Of a stretch of 64,000 nucleotides of DNA, positions 37,526 through 46,239 are shown one piece after another. The first letter of the stretch is position 1; every line of letters starts with the position of its first letter. The stretch spans positions 62,001 through 126,000 of the forward strand of contig CAWCVC010000002.1 of the NCBI GenBank assembly GCA_963798805.1, given 5' to 3'. Source of the stretch: CAVZCK01 sp963798805. Its GTDB lineage: Bacteria > Pseudomonadota > Alphaproteobacteria > Rhizobiales > Rhodomicrobiaceae. The translations under genes and the position numbers were made by a program. Below the pieces are notes generated by a model that did no database searches, had not been told where the DNA came from, and worked only from the letters and a program-made list of their open reading frames with translations.

Positions 37526-38479
37526 ATGCTGCTCCAGGCGATCCTGCCCGCTCTGATCCTGTTGATGGGTGCACTGATTATCGCCAGCGCTTTCATCATG
37601 ACGCCGAATGCCGGTGCCGAGATGGAGCGGCGCATCAAACTGATCGCAATGCCGGGGCCCGGCAAATCGGCGGACGCGGCGGCCGCGAAGAAGCGCCAGG
37701 GGCCGATCCTCGACGCGCGGCTGCGGCAGATCTTCGCCGCCGGCGCCAATCATACCTGGGGCATGAGCGCGGGCGCGGCCACGCTGCTTCTCGCCAGCGC
37801 GGTTTCCGGCATCGCCGTGTGGCAGTTCGTGATGCGTGCGGTCGGGTTGACATGGTGGCTCGCAGCCGTGGCGGGCGTGCTTGCCGCGTTCTTCGTTCCC
37901 CGCGCGCTGCTCATCCGGGAGCAGCGCCGCGCCGAAAGCCGGTTCATGGATCTGTTTCCCGACGCGATCGACACCGTGGTGCGGATGCTGCGCGCCGGCA
38001 TGCCGATGACCTCCGCCGTCCAGATCGTCGGCGTCGAAGGCTCGGCGCCCGTCAATTCGGTGTTCACCATGATCTCCGACCAGGTCAGGATCGGCATTCC
38101 GATCGAGCAGGCGCTCGATGCCAGCAGCAAGCAGATCGGCCTTGCCGATTTCCGCTTCTTCGCCGTCGCCGTGTTGCTGCAATATTCGGCGGGCGGCAAT
38201 ATCGCCGCGACCCTCGACATGCTGTCCGGCATCATGCGCAAGCGCCGTGCGGTGCGGTTGAAGGCGAGATCGGCGACGGCCGAAATCCGCCTGACCGGCT
38301 ATGTACTTGGTTCGCTACCTTTCCTGACGATCGGCGCGCTGCTGGTGGTCCAGCCGGGTTATCTCAACCCCCTGTTCGCGGACCCGCGCGGCCATATCAT
38401 TCTCGGCATGGCGGCCGGCGGGCTGCTGATGTCCTTCATCTCGATGCGCCAGATGATGCGCAGCGTCACCAAAGGTTGA
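37526..38479 (+). CDS. tadB: Tad inner-membrane platform protein TadB
   Basis: A 317-residue membrane protein with a GspF-type T2SSF domain ([40 protein letters not shown]) between hydrophobic segments at the N-terminus, about 85-130, and the C-terminus. With TadC it forms the inner-membrane platform on which CpaF acts. The start ATG follows GGAG and lies 4 bases after the cpaF stop. Confidence 0.92.
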   Translation: MLLQAILPALILLMGALIIASAFIMTPNAGAEMERRIKLIAMPGPGKSADAAAAKKRQGPILDARLRQIFAAGANHTWGMSAGAATLLLASAVSGIAVWQFVMRAVGLTWWLAAVAGVLAAFFVPRALLIREQRRAESRFMDLFPDAIDTVVRMLRAGMPMTSAVQIVGVEGSAPVNSVFTMISDQVRIGIPIEQALDASSKQIGLADFRFFAVAVLLQYSAGGNIAATLDMLSGIMRKRRAVRLKARSATAEIRLTGYVLGSLPFLTIGALLVVQPGYLNPLFADPRGHIILGMAAGGLLMSFISMRQMMRSVTKG

Positions 38480-38489
38480 GGGACAGCTT

Positions 38490-39434
38490 ATGCCCTTCGA
38501 ACTCGACACTCTGGCACGCTTCGATAACCTCCTGCCGCTCATGGCGATTGCGGGACTGATGATCCTCGGTCTGACGCTGATCTACGCTTCCTCCGGGGAG
38601 CGCACCAAGACCATGTCGAAACGCATCGACCGGCTGCGCGGAGGGCAGGGCGCGAGCGGCGCGGAAAGCGCGAAGCGCCGGCCGGGGGCGCGGCTCAGCC
38701 CGCAAGGCACGCAGCAGCTCACCGAGGCGGATCATCGCCAGATCATCCGTATTTTCGGGAAGTTCGGCGCGCCGCCCGAGAAAGCGCTCACCTATTTTAC
38801 GATGACGCGAGCACTCCTGCCCGTTGTCTTCGGCGTGGCAGCGCTGCCTCTGACCATGGGACTGTTCGCACGGTCTCCGGCTGCCGGCCTGCTGGCGACC
38901 GTCATGCCGGCGGCCATCGGCTGGTTCCTGCCGATCATCATCGTGCGCCGGGGCATTGCGCGCCGCAGCAAGGCGGTCAGCGCTGGCCTGCCCGACGCGC
39001 TGGAGCTGCTTGCGGTCTGCATCGAGGCAGGGCTTTCCCTCGAGAACGGGTTGCAGCGCGTCTCCAGCGAGCTGAAGCGGTCGCTCCCCGACCTTGCCGA
39101 CGAGCTGGCGCTGACATGGGCGGAGATCAACATCCTGCCGGAACGCGACCAGGCGCTGCTCAATTTTGCCGAGCGGGTGAATGCTGACAGTGTGCGTTCC
39201 GTCGTCAGCGCGCTGTCGCAGGCCCTGCGATACGGCACGCCGCTGGCGCGGTCGCTGCGCGTGGTGGCGGCGGATGTGCGCACCGATCAGCTTACGGCCA
39301 TGGAGGAGAAGGCGAACCGTCTGCCGGCCATGATGACGGTGCCGGTGATGCTATTCATCATGCCGACGATCTTCCTGATCATCGGCGGTCCCGCGGCTCT
39401 GAAGCTGATGGACATCTTCTGGGGCCACCACTGA
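38490..39434 (+). CDS. tadC: Tad inner-membrane platform protein TadC
   Basis: A 314-residue paralogue of TadB with the T2SSF domain (GLPDALELLAVCIEAGLSLENGLQRV, LADELALTWAEINILPERDQAL) and a C-terminal helix ending in AALKLMDIFW. Last gene of the plus-strand Tad block; it meets the minus-strand block (tadD) after 19 bases. Confidence 0.92.
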   Translation: MPFELDTLARFDNLLPLMAIAGLMILGLTLIYASSGERTKTMSKRIDRLRGGQGASGAESAKRRPGARLSPQGTQQLTEADHRQIIRIFGKFGAPPEKALTYFTMTRALLPVVFGVAALPLTMGLFARSPAAGLLATVMPAAIGWFLPIIIVRRGIARRSKAVSAGLPDALELLAVCIEAGLSLENGLQRVSSELKRSLPDLADELALTWAEINILPERDQALLNFAERVNADSVRSVVSALSQALRYGTPLARSLRVVAADVRTDQLTAMEEKANRLPAMMTVPVMLFIMPTIFLIIGGPAALKLMDIFWGHH

Positions 39435-39453
39435 GGCGGTACAGAAGCGCAAA

Positions 39454-39990
39454 TCAGTTCGTGGCCTGCGGACTGCGCTGGATGAATTTGTAGCTGGCGT
39501 TCAAGAGCTCGATATTGTTGAGGATCGTTTGATTTCCAGGATCGCGCTGAAGCGCCTTTTCGAATTTCGTGCGGGCGCGCACCAGATCGCCACGCAGCAT
39601 GTAGGAATAGCCCAGATTGTTTAGGATCTGAGGCGTCTCCCCGCCGAGCCGGATCGCAGCGTCATAGGCGCGATCGGCCAGATCGAAGCGACCAATGCGG
39701 TCATAGCTGGCGGCAAGGCCGATCCACGCCGTCAGGTCTTCCGGGGCCTTCTCGACAGCCTCGCGGAAATGACGCTCGGCTGTTCCATAGTCACCGCGGC
39801 TGAAATATTCCTGCCCCAGATGAACGCTCTCATCCGAGGGATAATATTTCACCTCACCGGGGTTTTGGATGGTCGCCGTCGAGCCGGTATATTCGACTTC
39901 CGGCGTCCAGGACGGCTCGCGCGCACTTTCGCATCCCAGGAGCGCGGCGGTCGCAAGGCCGCAGGCGAGGATGGAAAAGGCGCGCGTCAT
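39454..39990 (-). CDS. tadD: TadD-like TPR lipoprotein
   Basis: A 178-residue lipoprotein with signal MTRAFSILACGLATAALLGC, lipobox ending at Cys20. Three or four TPR units follow (QEYFSRGDYGTAERHFREAVE, AWIGLAASYDRIGRFDLADRAYDAAIR, LNNLGYSYMLRGDLVRARTKFEKALQ). TadD lipoproteins are thought to help the secretin assemble in the outer membrane. Last gene of the minus-strand Tad block. Confidence 0.88.
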   Translation of the reverse strand: MTRAFSILACGLATAALLGCESAREPSWTPEVEYTGSTATIQNPGEVKYYPSDESVHLGQEYFSRGDYGTAERHFREAVEKAPEDLTAWIGLAASYDRIGRFDLADRAYDAAIRLGGETPQILNNLGYSYMLRGDLVRARTKFEKALQRDPGNQTILNNIELLNASYKFIQRSPQATN

Positions 39991-40050
39991 TACGATCTCT
40001 CAGTCTCTCAACCGGCGGCTACGCGCACCATTGGCGCCGCCCGTTTTGCC

Positions 40051-40443
40051 CTATTGTCCCGATTGCCCTGACTGTCCCGATGCTCCAGCCTGCGCGATGT
40101 TGCCCGTGCCGCCGGACGTGTTTCCGCCGGCAAGCGGGGTAGCCGCCGACGGGCTTTGCGGCAGAGGCGCCGCCGTGCCCTGGAGGAGCGGATTGCGATA
40201 GCGCTCGACCGCTCCCGCCATGCGCGCGCCGTCTCCGGGTATGTGCCGGTTCCTCACATAAGGGGGCCAGGGCGTGATCATCTGCGTAGCGGCATTCACG
40301 TTCTGGGCATTGCCCGAGCTTGGCGTCGCGGTGTCGATCCGCTGCAGATAGGGCGCGAAAATATCGTCCCAATTATCGTCGCCGGCCTGCGCGGCGCTGC
40401 AAGCCAGCAGCATCGCGCCGACGACCAGCCATACCGTCCTCAT
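40051..40443 (-). CDS. Tad-locus periplasmic hypothetical protein
   Basis: A 130-residue exported protein. Signal peptide MRTVWLVVGAMLLACSAAQA; then DDNWDDIFAPYLQRIDTATPSSGNAQNVN, the conserved ITPWPPYVRNRHIPGDGARM and VERYRNPLL, and a low-complexity Gly/Gln/Ser tail. Similar proteins accompany Tad secretins in rhizobia; function unknown, possibly an accessory of the secretin in the position where other loci have cpaD/rcpB. The ATG at 40443 overlaps the secretin stop as ATGA. Confidence 0.78.
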   Translation of the reverse strand: MRTVWLVVGAMLLACSAAQAGDDNWDDIFAPYLQRIDTATPSSGNAQNVNAATQMITPWPPYVRNRHIPGDGARMAGAVERYRNPLLQGTAAPLPQSPSAATPLAGGNTSGGTGNIAQAGASGQSGQSGQ

Positions 40444-42017
40444 GGCTTCCATGTCCCTTCTTCCTCATGTGCAGCATGGTGGCTTTCCGCGGGAGCCTGA
40501 ATGATGTGGCCATAAGGCCCCTTCAAGCCGCCACCAGCCGCCACGTACTCCTTGTATTTCTTGGGCAGATCCATCCGTCCTCTGAGGAAGAAATCGACGT
40601 CGTTCGCCGGGATCCGCTGATCGAGCGGGCTCGCCAATTGCTGACCTGGCGCAGCGGGGGCGACGAGCTGCGGCGTGACGATGACGACGAGGTCGGTCTC
40701 CCTCTGCTGAAAGGAGGATGAGCGGAACAGCGCGCCGAGCACCGGGAGCGATCCGAGCCACGGCACCTGCGCCATGTCGCGCAGCCCTTCGCTTTGCAAA
40801 AGGCCGCTGATGGCAAAGCTCTGGCCGTCGCGCAGCTCGATCGTGGTGCGGGTTTCGCGCGTCGACAGAGCCGGGATCTGGAATCCCTGCACAAGGACGG
40901 CGTTGGTGTAGTCGAGCTGGCTGACCTTCGGCGCGATGCGCAGATTGATGATACCGTCGTTCAGAACGGTCGGCTCGAAGGCGAGTTGGACGCCGAAAGG
41001 CTTGTAATCGACGGTGATGAGCGGAACGCTGCCGCCCGAAGGCTGCACGGTCGGGACGGGGATCTCGCCGCCAGCCAGAAAGCTTGCCTTGTCGCCGGAC
41101 AGCGCGACCAGATTGGGTTCCGCGAGCAGGCGCACGAGGCCCTTTTTCTCCAGCGCACTGACCATCGCGTCCAGGCTGACGCCGTGATTGAGGATATTGG
41201 CGACGGCGATGCTGAATGGCGCCGAGGTGCCGCCGGATGCAAAGGTCTGGGCGGCCTGGAAGAGCGGAAGGCCGAGCGGCGCCTGGCCGACGGCGGTGGC
41301 CTGGCCGAGGCCGGTGTTGAAGCCACGGCTGCCGTTGGCATTGGCGCCATAGAGATTGACGCCGATCTCCCGCGCGGCGTTGCGGTTCACCTCCAGATAG
41401 CGGACCTTCAGCATCACCTGCTGCGGCTGGCCGATTTTCATCGCATTGATCACGGACGCACCGGGCGCCATGGCCTTTGCGATAGCGACCGCGCGCTCGC
41501 CGTCGGCGGCGTCCCTGGCCGTGCCGCTCAGGATCACCTGATCGTTGGCGCTGGAGACGCGGACGCCGGGACTTTCGATGCTCGACTGGATGCTCCTTGC
41601 AATATGCTCGACGTCGAGCGTGACCTCGACGTCTATGACCGCAAGCAACTGCTTGTCCTTGCCGAACACGGAAATATTCGTGGTTCCGGCCTTCTTGCCC
41701 TGGATGTAGATGACGCGGTCCGACATCGGCAGTACGTCGGCGATGTCCGGTGAGCCGACGACGGCGCTGCTGAACGGCTCGTCGAGCCGGATGGTGCGGG
41801 ATTTGTGGCGCATCACGGCGATGCGGCGAACATAGGCGCCGTTCTCGGCGATGGCGCTCGTCGTGATAGCATCCGACTTCGCATCGATATTGGTTTTTTG
41901 CGCGACCGCGGCTTTCATGCCGCCGAAGGCCAGGGCGGTTGCGGCGCAAAAGGCGAGAATGCCGCGTGATCGGCCTCGCTGCCCTGATTGAGCCCGTCCC
42001 CCCATTCCGCCTGCCAT
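40440..42017 (-). CDS. cpaC: Tad outer-membrane secretin CpaC/RcpA
   Basis: A 525-residue secretin forming the outer-membrane channel of the Tad pilus. A signal peptide lies in the first 40 residues. N-terminal pilus-and-secretin domain (SRTIRLDEPFSSAVVGSPDIADVLPMSDRV is the T2SS_N-like part, in pieces), a BON-like domain (VILSGTARDAADGERAVAIAKAM), then the C-terminal secretin core with VPWLGSLPVLGALFRS and LVVIVTPQLVAP. The ATG at 42017 is preferred to the TTG seven codons earlier. It lies after the TadE-like genes and overlaps the next gene by 4 bases. Confidence 0.93.
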   Translation of the reverse strand: MAGGMGGRAQSGQRGRSRGILAFCAATALAFGGMKAAVAQKTNIDAKSDAITTSAIAENGAYVRRIAVMRHKSRTIRLDEPFSSAVVGSPDIADVLPMSDRVIYIQGKKAGTTNISVFGKDKQLLAVIDVEVTLDVEHIARSIQSSIESPGVRVSSANDQVILSGTARDAADGERAVAIAKAMAPGASVINAMKIGQPQQVMLKVRYLEVNRNAAREIGVNLYGANANGSRGFNTGLGQATAVGQAPLGLPLFQAAQTFASGGTSAPFSIAVANILNHGVSLDAMVSALEKKGLVRLLAEPNLVALSGDKASFLAGGEIPVPTVQPSGGSVPLITVDYKPFGVQLAFEPTVLNDGIINLRIAPKVSQLDYTNAVLVQGFQIPALSTRETRTTIELRDGQSFAISGLLQSEGLRDMAQVPWLGSLPVLGALFRSSSFQQRETDLVVIVTPQLVAPAAPGQQLASPLDQRIPANDVDFFLRGRMDLPKKYKEYVAAGGGLKGPYGHIIQAPAESHHAAHEEEGTWKP

Positions 42018-42170
42018 GCGCCCTTGCCTTCCATGCAAAAGAAAAATAACAGCCTGTCCACAACTTTTGATTGAATTCTATGTCGCATACACGCGTTTGT
42101 GCCGTTACGCAATCGCGTGAGCGCCATGCGGCCGAAAATTCGCCCCATGCGGCACGAGGAGACGCGCCGT

Positions 42171-42578
42171 TCAAAGCGGATAGCAGGCGGACACGGTGAG
42201 GGTGATGGCGTTCGGTTGGTTCTCGGGTGGCGTTCCGCTGATCCAGGGGATCAGAAGCGGGAAATCGTAATTGGCGGTCACCTTGGCGCCGCAGTTCTGC
42301 GTCTGAGCGGTAAAATCGCCGGCGGTGACGCTGAGACCCCAGGCTTCGTTGACGGCGCGGCTGGCGATCTGGGCCGGCGTTCCGCAAGCCACCGGATTGA
42401 CGGCGGCACAACGCGAGGCTGCCTCGACGGCGCGGTGCAGCGTCGTATAGGTCCAGATCAGGCGGCCGACATCCATGGTGCCCAGCATCATCAGCAAAAG
42501 CACCGGCAGCAGCAGACCGTATTCGAGGGCCATCGACCCGGCAATCGCAGCCCTTGCCGCCGATGTCCAGCGCCGCAT
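42171..42578 (-). CDS. TadE-like minor pilin (TadF type)
   Basis: A 135-residue pseudopilin. The N-terminal membrane segment has the TadE pattern SMALEYGLLLPVLLLMMLGT, with Glu at the position typical of pseudopilins; the exported part has four Cys (RCAAVNPVACG, NCGAK, ACYPL) probably in disulfides. Three bases separate it from the previous TadE-like gene, and it precedes the secretin. Confidence 0.85.
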   Translation of the reverse strand: MRRWTSAARAAIAGSMALEYGLLLPVLLLMMLGTMDVGRLIWTYTTLHRAVEAASRCAAVNPVACGTPAQIASRAVNEAWGLSVTAGDFTAQTQNCGAKVTANYDFPLLIPWISGTPPENQPNAITLTVSACYPL

Positions 42579-42581
42579 GGC

Positions 42582-43049
42582 TCAGTAGATCCTGATGATG
42601 GCCTGACCGGTGATGGTGACAGGCGTGTTGAGACCGGAGAATGACAGCATTGGGTCATGGGTAATCTGGGCGTTGATGCGAACATATTGGCCAGGCGCGC
42701 TGCCGTCCGCGCAGGTCGAGGCGCAATCGATCGTGGCGACCCCGCTTGCCGTGGGACAGCCGCAAAATTGCGACGGTGCGGGCGTGGCGCTGAGGCCGGC
42801 GCCGGCGACGGCGTTGACGACGGCGCTGCTGATGCCGGCGATATCGAAGCCGTGCTTGGACGCGTAGAGGGCTCCGGCCTCGGCGGCGTTTTGCGCCTGC
42901 ATGCCTTGATAGACGCTCGAGCCGATCTCGACTGTTCCGACGACAAGCAGCATTAAGAGAGGTGCCGCGAGGCCGAATTCGATGGCCGCGGTGCCGGCTT
43001 CGCTTCGCTCTTGGGAGGTGGGATTGCGTCGGTACTTGAAGGGAAACAT
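42582..43049 (-). CDS. TadE-like minor pilin
   Basis: A 155-residue pseudopilin with hydrophobic segment GTAAIEFGLAAPLLMLLVVG (Glu at the expected position) followed by SSVYQGMQAQNAAEAGALYASKHG, the usual TadE stretch. The C-terminal half contains a Cys-rich loop (FCGCPTASG, DCASTCADG). Between tadG and the tadF-like gene in one operon. Confidence 0.87.
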   Translation of the reverse strand: MFPFKYRRNPTSQERSEAGTAAIEFGLAAPLLMLLVVGTVEIGSSVYQGMQAQNAAEAGALYASKHGFDIAGISSAVVNAVAGAGLSATPAPSQFCGCPTASGVATIDCASTCADGSAPGQYVRINAQITHDPMLSFSGLNTPVTITGQAIIRIY

Positions 43050-43060
43050 CGCGCGCCCTC

Positions 43061-44308
43061 CTATTCGACGAGCTGAGCCGGAGGGCTGAGCGGTTTGACG
43101 CCCGTGCTCTCGCAGTCGTTCTTCAGCTCGACATTGTTCATCATCTGCACCATGCGTCCGATCACATGGGTGCAGCCTTGAGCGGTGGTCGCGCCATTAT
43201 TGTCGAATTCGAGGATCTGGTTGGGGAAGTAGACGGCACCCTGAATGTTCAGGATGGTATTGTTGCTGAACTTCTGCAGCACCGAGGCCGTCGCGTCGCG
43301 CAAACCGAAGAACGCCAGCCCCGCATAGTCGCCGCTCGTCGGGGCGGTGATATTCAGCGTGGCGTCGTTGTTGATGTCAATGGCGTAATTGCCGTTGATG
43401 ACCAGCGTCACGCCGGTTCCATTCACAATGACGTTGTTTTTAATCGATAGTTTTGAATCTATATAATAAGTGCCGGCCGCGAGATTGAGCACGACATTGT
43501 TCTTAAAGTCCCAACCGCTGCAGAAATGTCCCGGCGTCAGGTTCCGGGTGACATTGTTGCTGCCGGAGCCTGACTGGCCGGTGCAGCCGGGGGCGGTCTG
43601 AAGCTGCACGTCGGCATAGGGGTCGGCAATGAGCGGCCCGCGCTGGATCCGGGGACTGCCGTTGAGAGCGGCGTTGTTCGCCAGCGACCAGGTGCCGCGG
43701 GTCGTGACCGGGCCATTGATGATGGCATTGTTATTCATAGTGAGGGCGGTATTGCTGGTCGAGTCGACGGCGACGCCGCAATTCGGATTGACGACGACGG
43801 CGTTGTTGGAGACGTACATCGCCTGCGCGGCGCTGGGATCGAGCGCCAGGATACAGAAGCGCCCGGTGTCGCTCCGGACCGCGACCGACCGTGTGCCGAC
43901 ATTGACGGTGTTATCGCCGAACAACCGCATGATCGAAAGGTCTTGCGGCTGAGCGATGATCACCTCGACGGCATCTGCATTGCCGGCCTGGGCGCCGCTC
44001 AGCGGCGGCACATTGACCGTGACGGTCGCTTGATCGACGCCATGTTCGAAGCCGAGCCGGGCGGCGACGGCGCGCGCTTCGCTGACCGGATCGCGCGGGT
44101 AGGCCTGCGACAGCGCCATGGCTCCGCTGAGCGCCGCGGAGTCGGCAACCGCCTGCATCTGCCGGTGCTTGTAGATGAGGAACGTCCCCTCGGTACCCAG
44201 ACCAACCGTGCCGATCAGTACGGTGAGGCTGACGCCGATCTGAATCGCCACGCTCCCCTGCCGGGCGGCGATCATTCTGCGAATTGACGAAACGATCCAG
44301 CGAAACAT
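43061..44308 (-). CDS. TadG-like pilus protein with Asn-rich repeat domain
   Basis: A 415-residue protein. Residues 1-150 are the Tad/TadG-type N-terminus (membrane helix IQIGVSLTVLIGTVGLGTEG, then YKHRQMQAVADSAALSGAMAL, typical of putative Flp-pilus proteins). No von Willebrand A domain is present, unlike classic TadG. Instead residues about 160-395 are an Asn-rich region with about ten NN-centred units (NN at 168, 192, 211, 251, 270, 291, 313, 349, 370, 391), often NN-hydrophobic-x-hydrophobic-N, which suggests a right-handed beta-helix. It is the first gene of the minus-strand Tad block. The passenger could be an adhesin domain, by inference. Confidence 0.8.
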   Translation of the reverse strand: MFRWIVSSIRRMIAARQGSVAIQIGVSLTVLIGTVGLGTEGTFLIYKHRQMQAVADSAALSGAMALSQAYPRDPVSEARAVAARLGFEHGVDQATVTVNVPPLSGAQAGNADAVEVIIAQPQDLSIMRLFGDNTVNVGTRSVAVRSDTGRFCILALDPSAAQAMYVSNNAVVVNPNCGVAVDSTSNTALTMNNNAIINGPVTTRGTWSLANNAALNGSPRIQRGPLIADPYADVQLQTAPGCTGQSGSGSNNVTRNLTPGHFCSGWDFKNNVVLNLAAGTYYIDSKLSIKNNVIVNGTGVTLVINGNYAIDINNDATLNITAPTSGDYAGLAFFGLRDATASVLQKFSNNTILNIQGAVYFPNQILEFDNNGATTAQGCTHVIGRMVQMMNNVELKNDCESTGVKPLSPPAQLVE

Positions 44309-44632
44309 TTATCTATCCGGAGCCGGGCACGGCGCCCGCCCCAGGTATTGTTGAAGCTCGACCGCGAAAGGCGTACGCCTTTCCTGGCCAACCCAGAAGT
44401 TTTCCATAAAAAGATTACCAATTGGTGAGCGGCGACAAAGGGTGGCTCCCGGGGCGGCGATATTCCTTCGAATTGGGAAAAACTGCATTGCCGCTCTCGG
44501 CCCTGGCGTTCACTCGCATCTCACGGAGCCGTGACAGCGACTGGATTGCGGCTGGAATATGGTCTGCCTAACTTGATGACGGTCCGGCTGCGTTCGGGGC
44601 CGGCAACGAGGGGCAACACAGGGAGAGCCATC
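44309..44632. other. Intergenic region between tadG and doxX
   Basis: A 324-base divergent gap. The only structure seen is a perfect 10-base palindrome, ACCAATTGGT (44417-44426), about 110 bases upstream of the tadG-like gene. No gene or EcfG-type motif is visible. Confidence 0.5.
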
Positions 44633-45025
44633 ATGGATTTTTTGAAACCGTACACGTCGCAACTTCTCAGCGTGCTTCGCATCATGGCGGGGCTTCTCAT
44701 TCTGGAGCACGGAACCGGGAAATATTTGAATTTCCCCACTGGACCGATGAACCACGCCTCACCCGCGACGATGGGCGGCGCGGCCGGGATTTTCGAGCTG
44801 ATCGGCGGCATCTTGCTGGTTTTCGGTTTGTTCACGCGCCCGGTCGCCTTCATCCTCTCGGGCCTGTGTGCAGTAGCCTATTTCTATGCCCACGCGCCGA
44901 ACGGCTTCTTCCCGATCCTGAACCGCGGCGAGCCTGCCATCGTCTATTGCTTTCTTTTCCTTTACATAGCGGCCGCGGGCGGCGGTGCGTGGAGCCTCGA
45001 CCGGCTGATAAATCCCAAGGCTTGA
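44633..45025 (+). CDS. DoxX family membrane protein
   Basis: A 130-residue protein with four hydrophobic segments matching the DoxX family: LSVLRIMAGLLILEHGTGKYL, GIFELIGGILLVFGLFTRPVAF, ILSGLCAVAYFYAHAPNGFFPILN and a final AIVYCFLFLYIAAAGGGAWS. DoxX members link to sulfur or quinone redox systems and oxidative stress protection, but biochemistry is mostly unknown. GGGAGA lies 6 bases before the ATG; upstream in-frame codons are not preceded by a site. Single gene. Confidence 0.9.
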   Translation: MDFLKPYTSQLLSVLRIMAGLLILEHGTGKYLNFPTGPMNHASPATMGGAAGIFELIGGILLVFGLFTRPVAFILSGLCAVAYFYAHAPNGFFPILNRGEPAIVYCFLFLYIAAAGGGAWSLDRLINPKA

Positions 45026-45333
45026 GCGTTGCGAGCCAGGACAGAGATCGCCGCTGGACGCGCTCTCGCCGCACCGGTCGGTTTGTAGCAGCCTTGCCTG
45101 AATGTGACTGAAACGCGGGCAGGCGGCGTCGGGACCGTCGACGGCGCCTGCGAGACCCCGCCGCGTGGCGCGCGAGGCGGCTTGCGGCACCATGGGCGGC
45201 GGCCAAAGCTTTTCGCGGTCCCTGCCTTAAAGCCCCCTATTACGGTTTACCTCTGATCCGCGGCCAGGGCCGCTTCCGCCTTCGGATCGTTGCGCCGAAC
45301 CCCCGATCTACGTCATATTTCATAATGCAAGCA

Positions 45334-45358
45334 GGAACATCGCGGCAGCGCCGTGGTT
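45334..45358 (+). promoter_or_regulatory. Possible EcfG-type promoter of ku-ligD (GGAAC-N16-GGTT)
   Basis: GGAAC (45334-45338), 16 bases, GGTT (45355-45358), giving a predicted start near 45365 and a leader of about 20 bases to the GTG start of ku. Same -10 variant as at the sigma gene. The rest of the 359-base gap 45026-45384 shows nothing else. Confidence 0.45.
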
Positions 45359-45384
45359 CTCTCTTCGGGCCGATGGAGTTTCGC

Positions 45385-46239
45385 GTGGCGCCACGGGCAA
45401 GCTGGAAAGGCTATATCAAAGTTTCGGAGCTTTCATTCCCCGTCGCGCTTTACGCAGCCGCGACGACCTCGGAGCGCGTGTCCTTTCATACGGTGAACCG
45501 CAAGACCGGCAACAGGGTGCGCCGGCAATATATCGACGAGGAGACGGAGCGGCCCGTCGAGAAGGAGAAGCAGGTCAAGGGCTACCAGGTCGCGCAGGAT
45601 CAATATCTCATTCTCGAACCTCGGGAAATCGAGGAGGTGATCCCCGAGAGCGACAAGGTCATCCATATCGAAGCGTTCATCCCCTGTCCCGAGGCCGACA
45701 CGGTCTATCTCGACCGGCCCTATTATCTCGCGCCGTCCGGTGCTGTCGGGAGCGACGCTTTCGTCGTGCTGCGCGAAGGGATGCGCCGCAAACAAGTGGC
45801 AGCGCTCGCCCGCGCCGTGCTGTTCCGGCGCGTCAGAGTGCTGATGCTGAGAGCGCAAGGCCCTGGTATCGTCGCGAATACGCTCCACTTCGATTACGAG
45901 GTCAAGTCCGCCCCGGAGGTGTTTGCCGACATCCCCGAGCTGAAGATCGAGGGCGAAATGCTCGATCTGGCCAAGTACATCATCGAGACGAAGAGCGGCA
46001 CGTTCGATCCGCGTGGATTCAAGGACCGGTACGAGGAAGCCCTTGCCGAGCTGGTCAGGGCAAAAATCGCCGGGCGCGAGTTCAAGCCGCCGAAACCGCC
46101 GAAGGAAACCAAGGTCGTCGATCTCATGGACGCGCTGCGAAAGAGTGTTCAAACCGCCGGAAAGGCGCCTGCCAAGTCCAAGGCGAAGCCCAGGAGGAAA
46201 AAGAAGACGGAAACCGCGCGCCATCGTAAGGCTGGCTGA
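45385..46239 (+). CDS. ku: Ku-family DNA end-binding protein (copy 1)
   Basis: A 284-residue bacterial Ku. The start is read as the GTG with GATGGAG 6 bases before it, giving VAPRASWKGYIKVSELSFPVALY, which aligns with the usual Ku start; an ATG at 45325 would begin upstream of the likely promoter. The core (VSFHTVNRKTGNRVRRQYIDEET, DKVIHIEAFIP, DRPYYLAP, AFVVLREGMRRK, LRAQGPGIVANTLHFDYE in parts) forms the ring that threads onto DNA ends. A Lys-rich tail follows. It recruits LigD, whose gene overlaps by one base (TGATG). Confidence 0.93.
   Translation: MAPRASWKGYIKVSELSFPVALYAAATTSERVSFHTVNRKTGNRVRRQYIDEETERPVEKEKQVKGYQVAQDQYLILEPREIEEVIPESDKVIHIEAFIPCPEADTVYLDRPYYLAPSGAVGSDAFVVLREGMRRKQVAALARAVLFRRVRVLMLRAQGPGIVANTLHFDYEVKSAPEVFADIPELKIEGEMLDLAKYIIETKSGTFDPRGFKDRYEEALAELVRAKIAGREFKPPKPPKETKVVDLMDALRKSVQTAGKAPAKSKAKPRRKKKTETARHRKAG

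Noticed and set aside
45325..45384. Upstream ATG start for ku copy 1
   Set aside because: It adds residues unlike any Ku, has no ribosome-binding site and would begin upstream of the likely transcription start; the GTG at 45385 has GGAG at ideal spacing.
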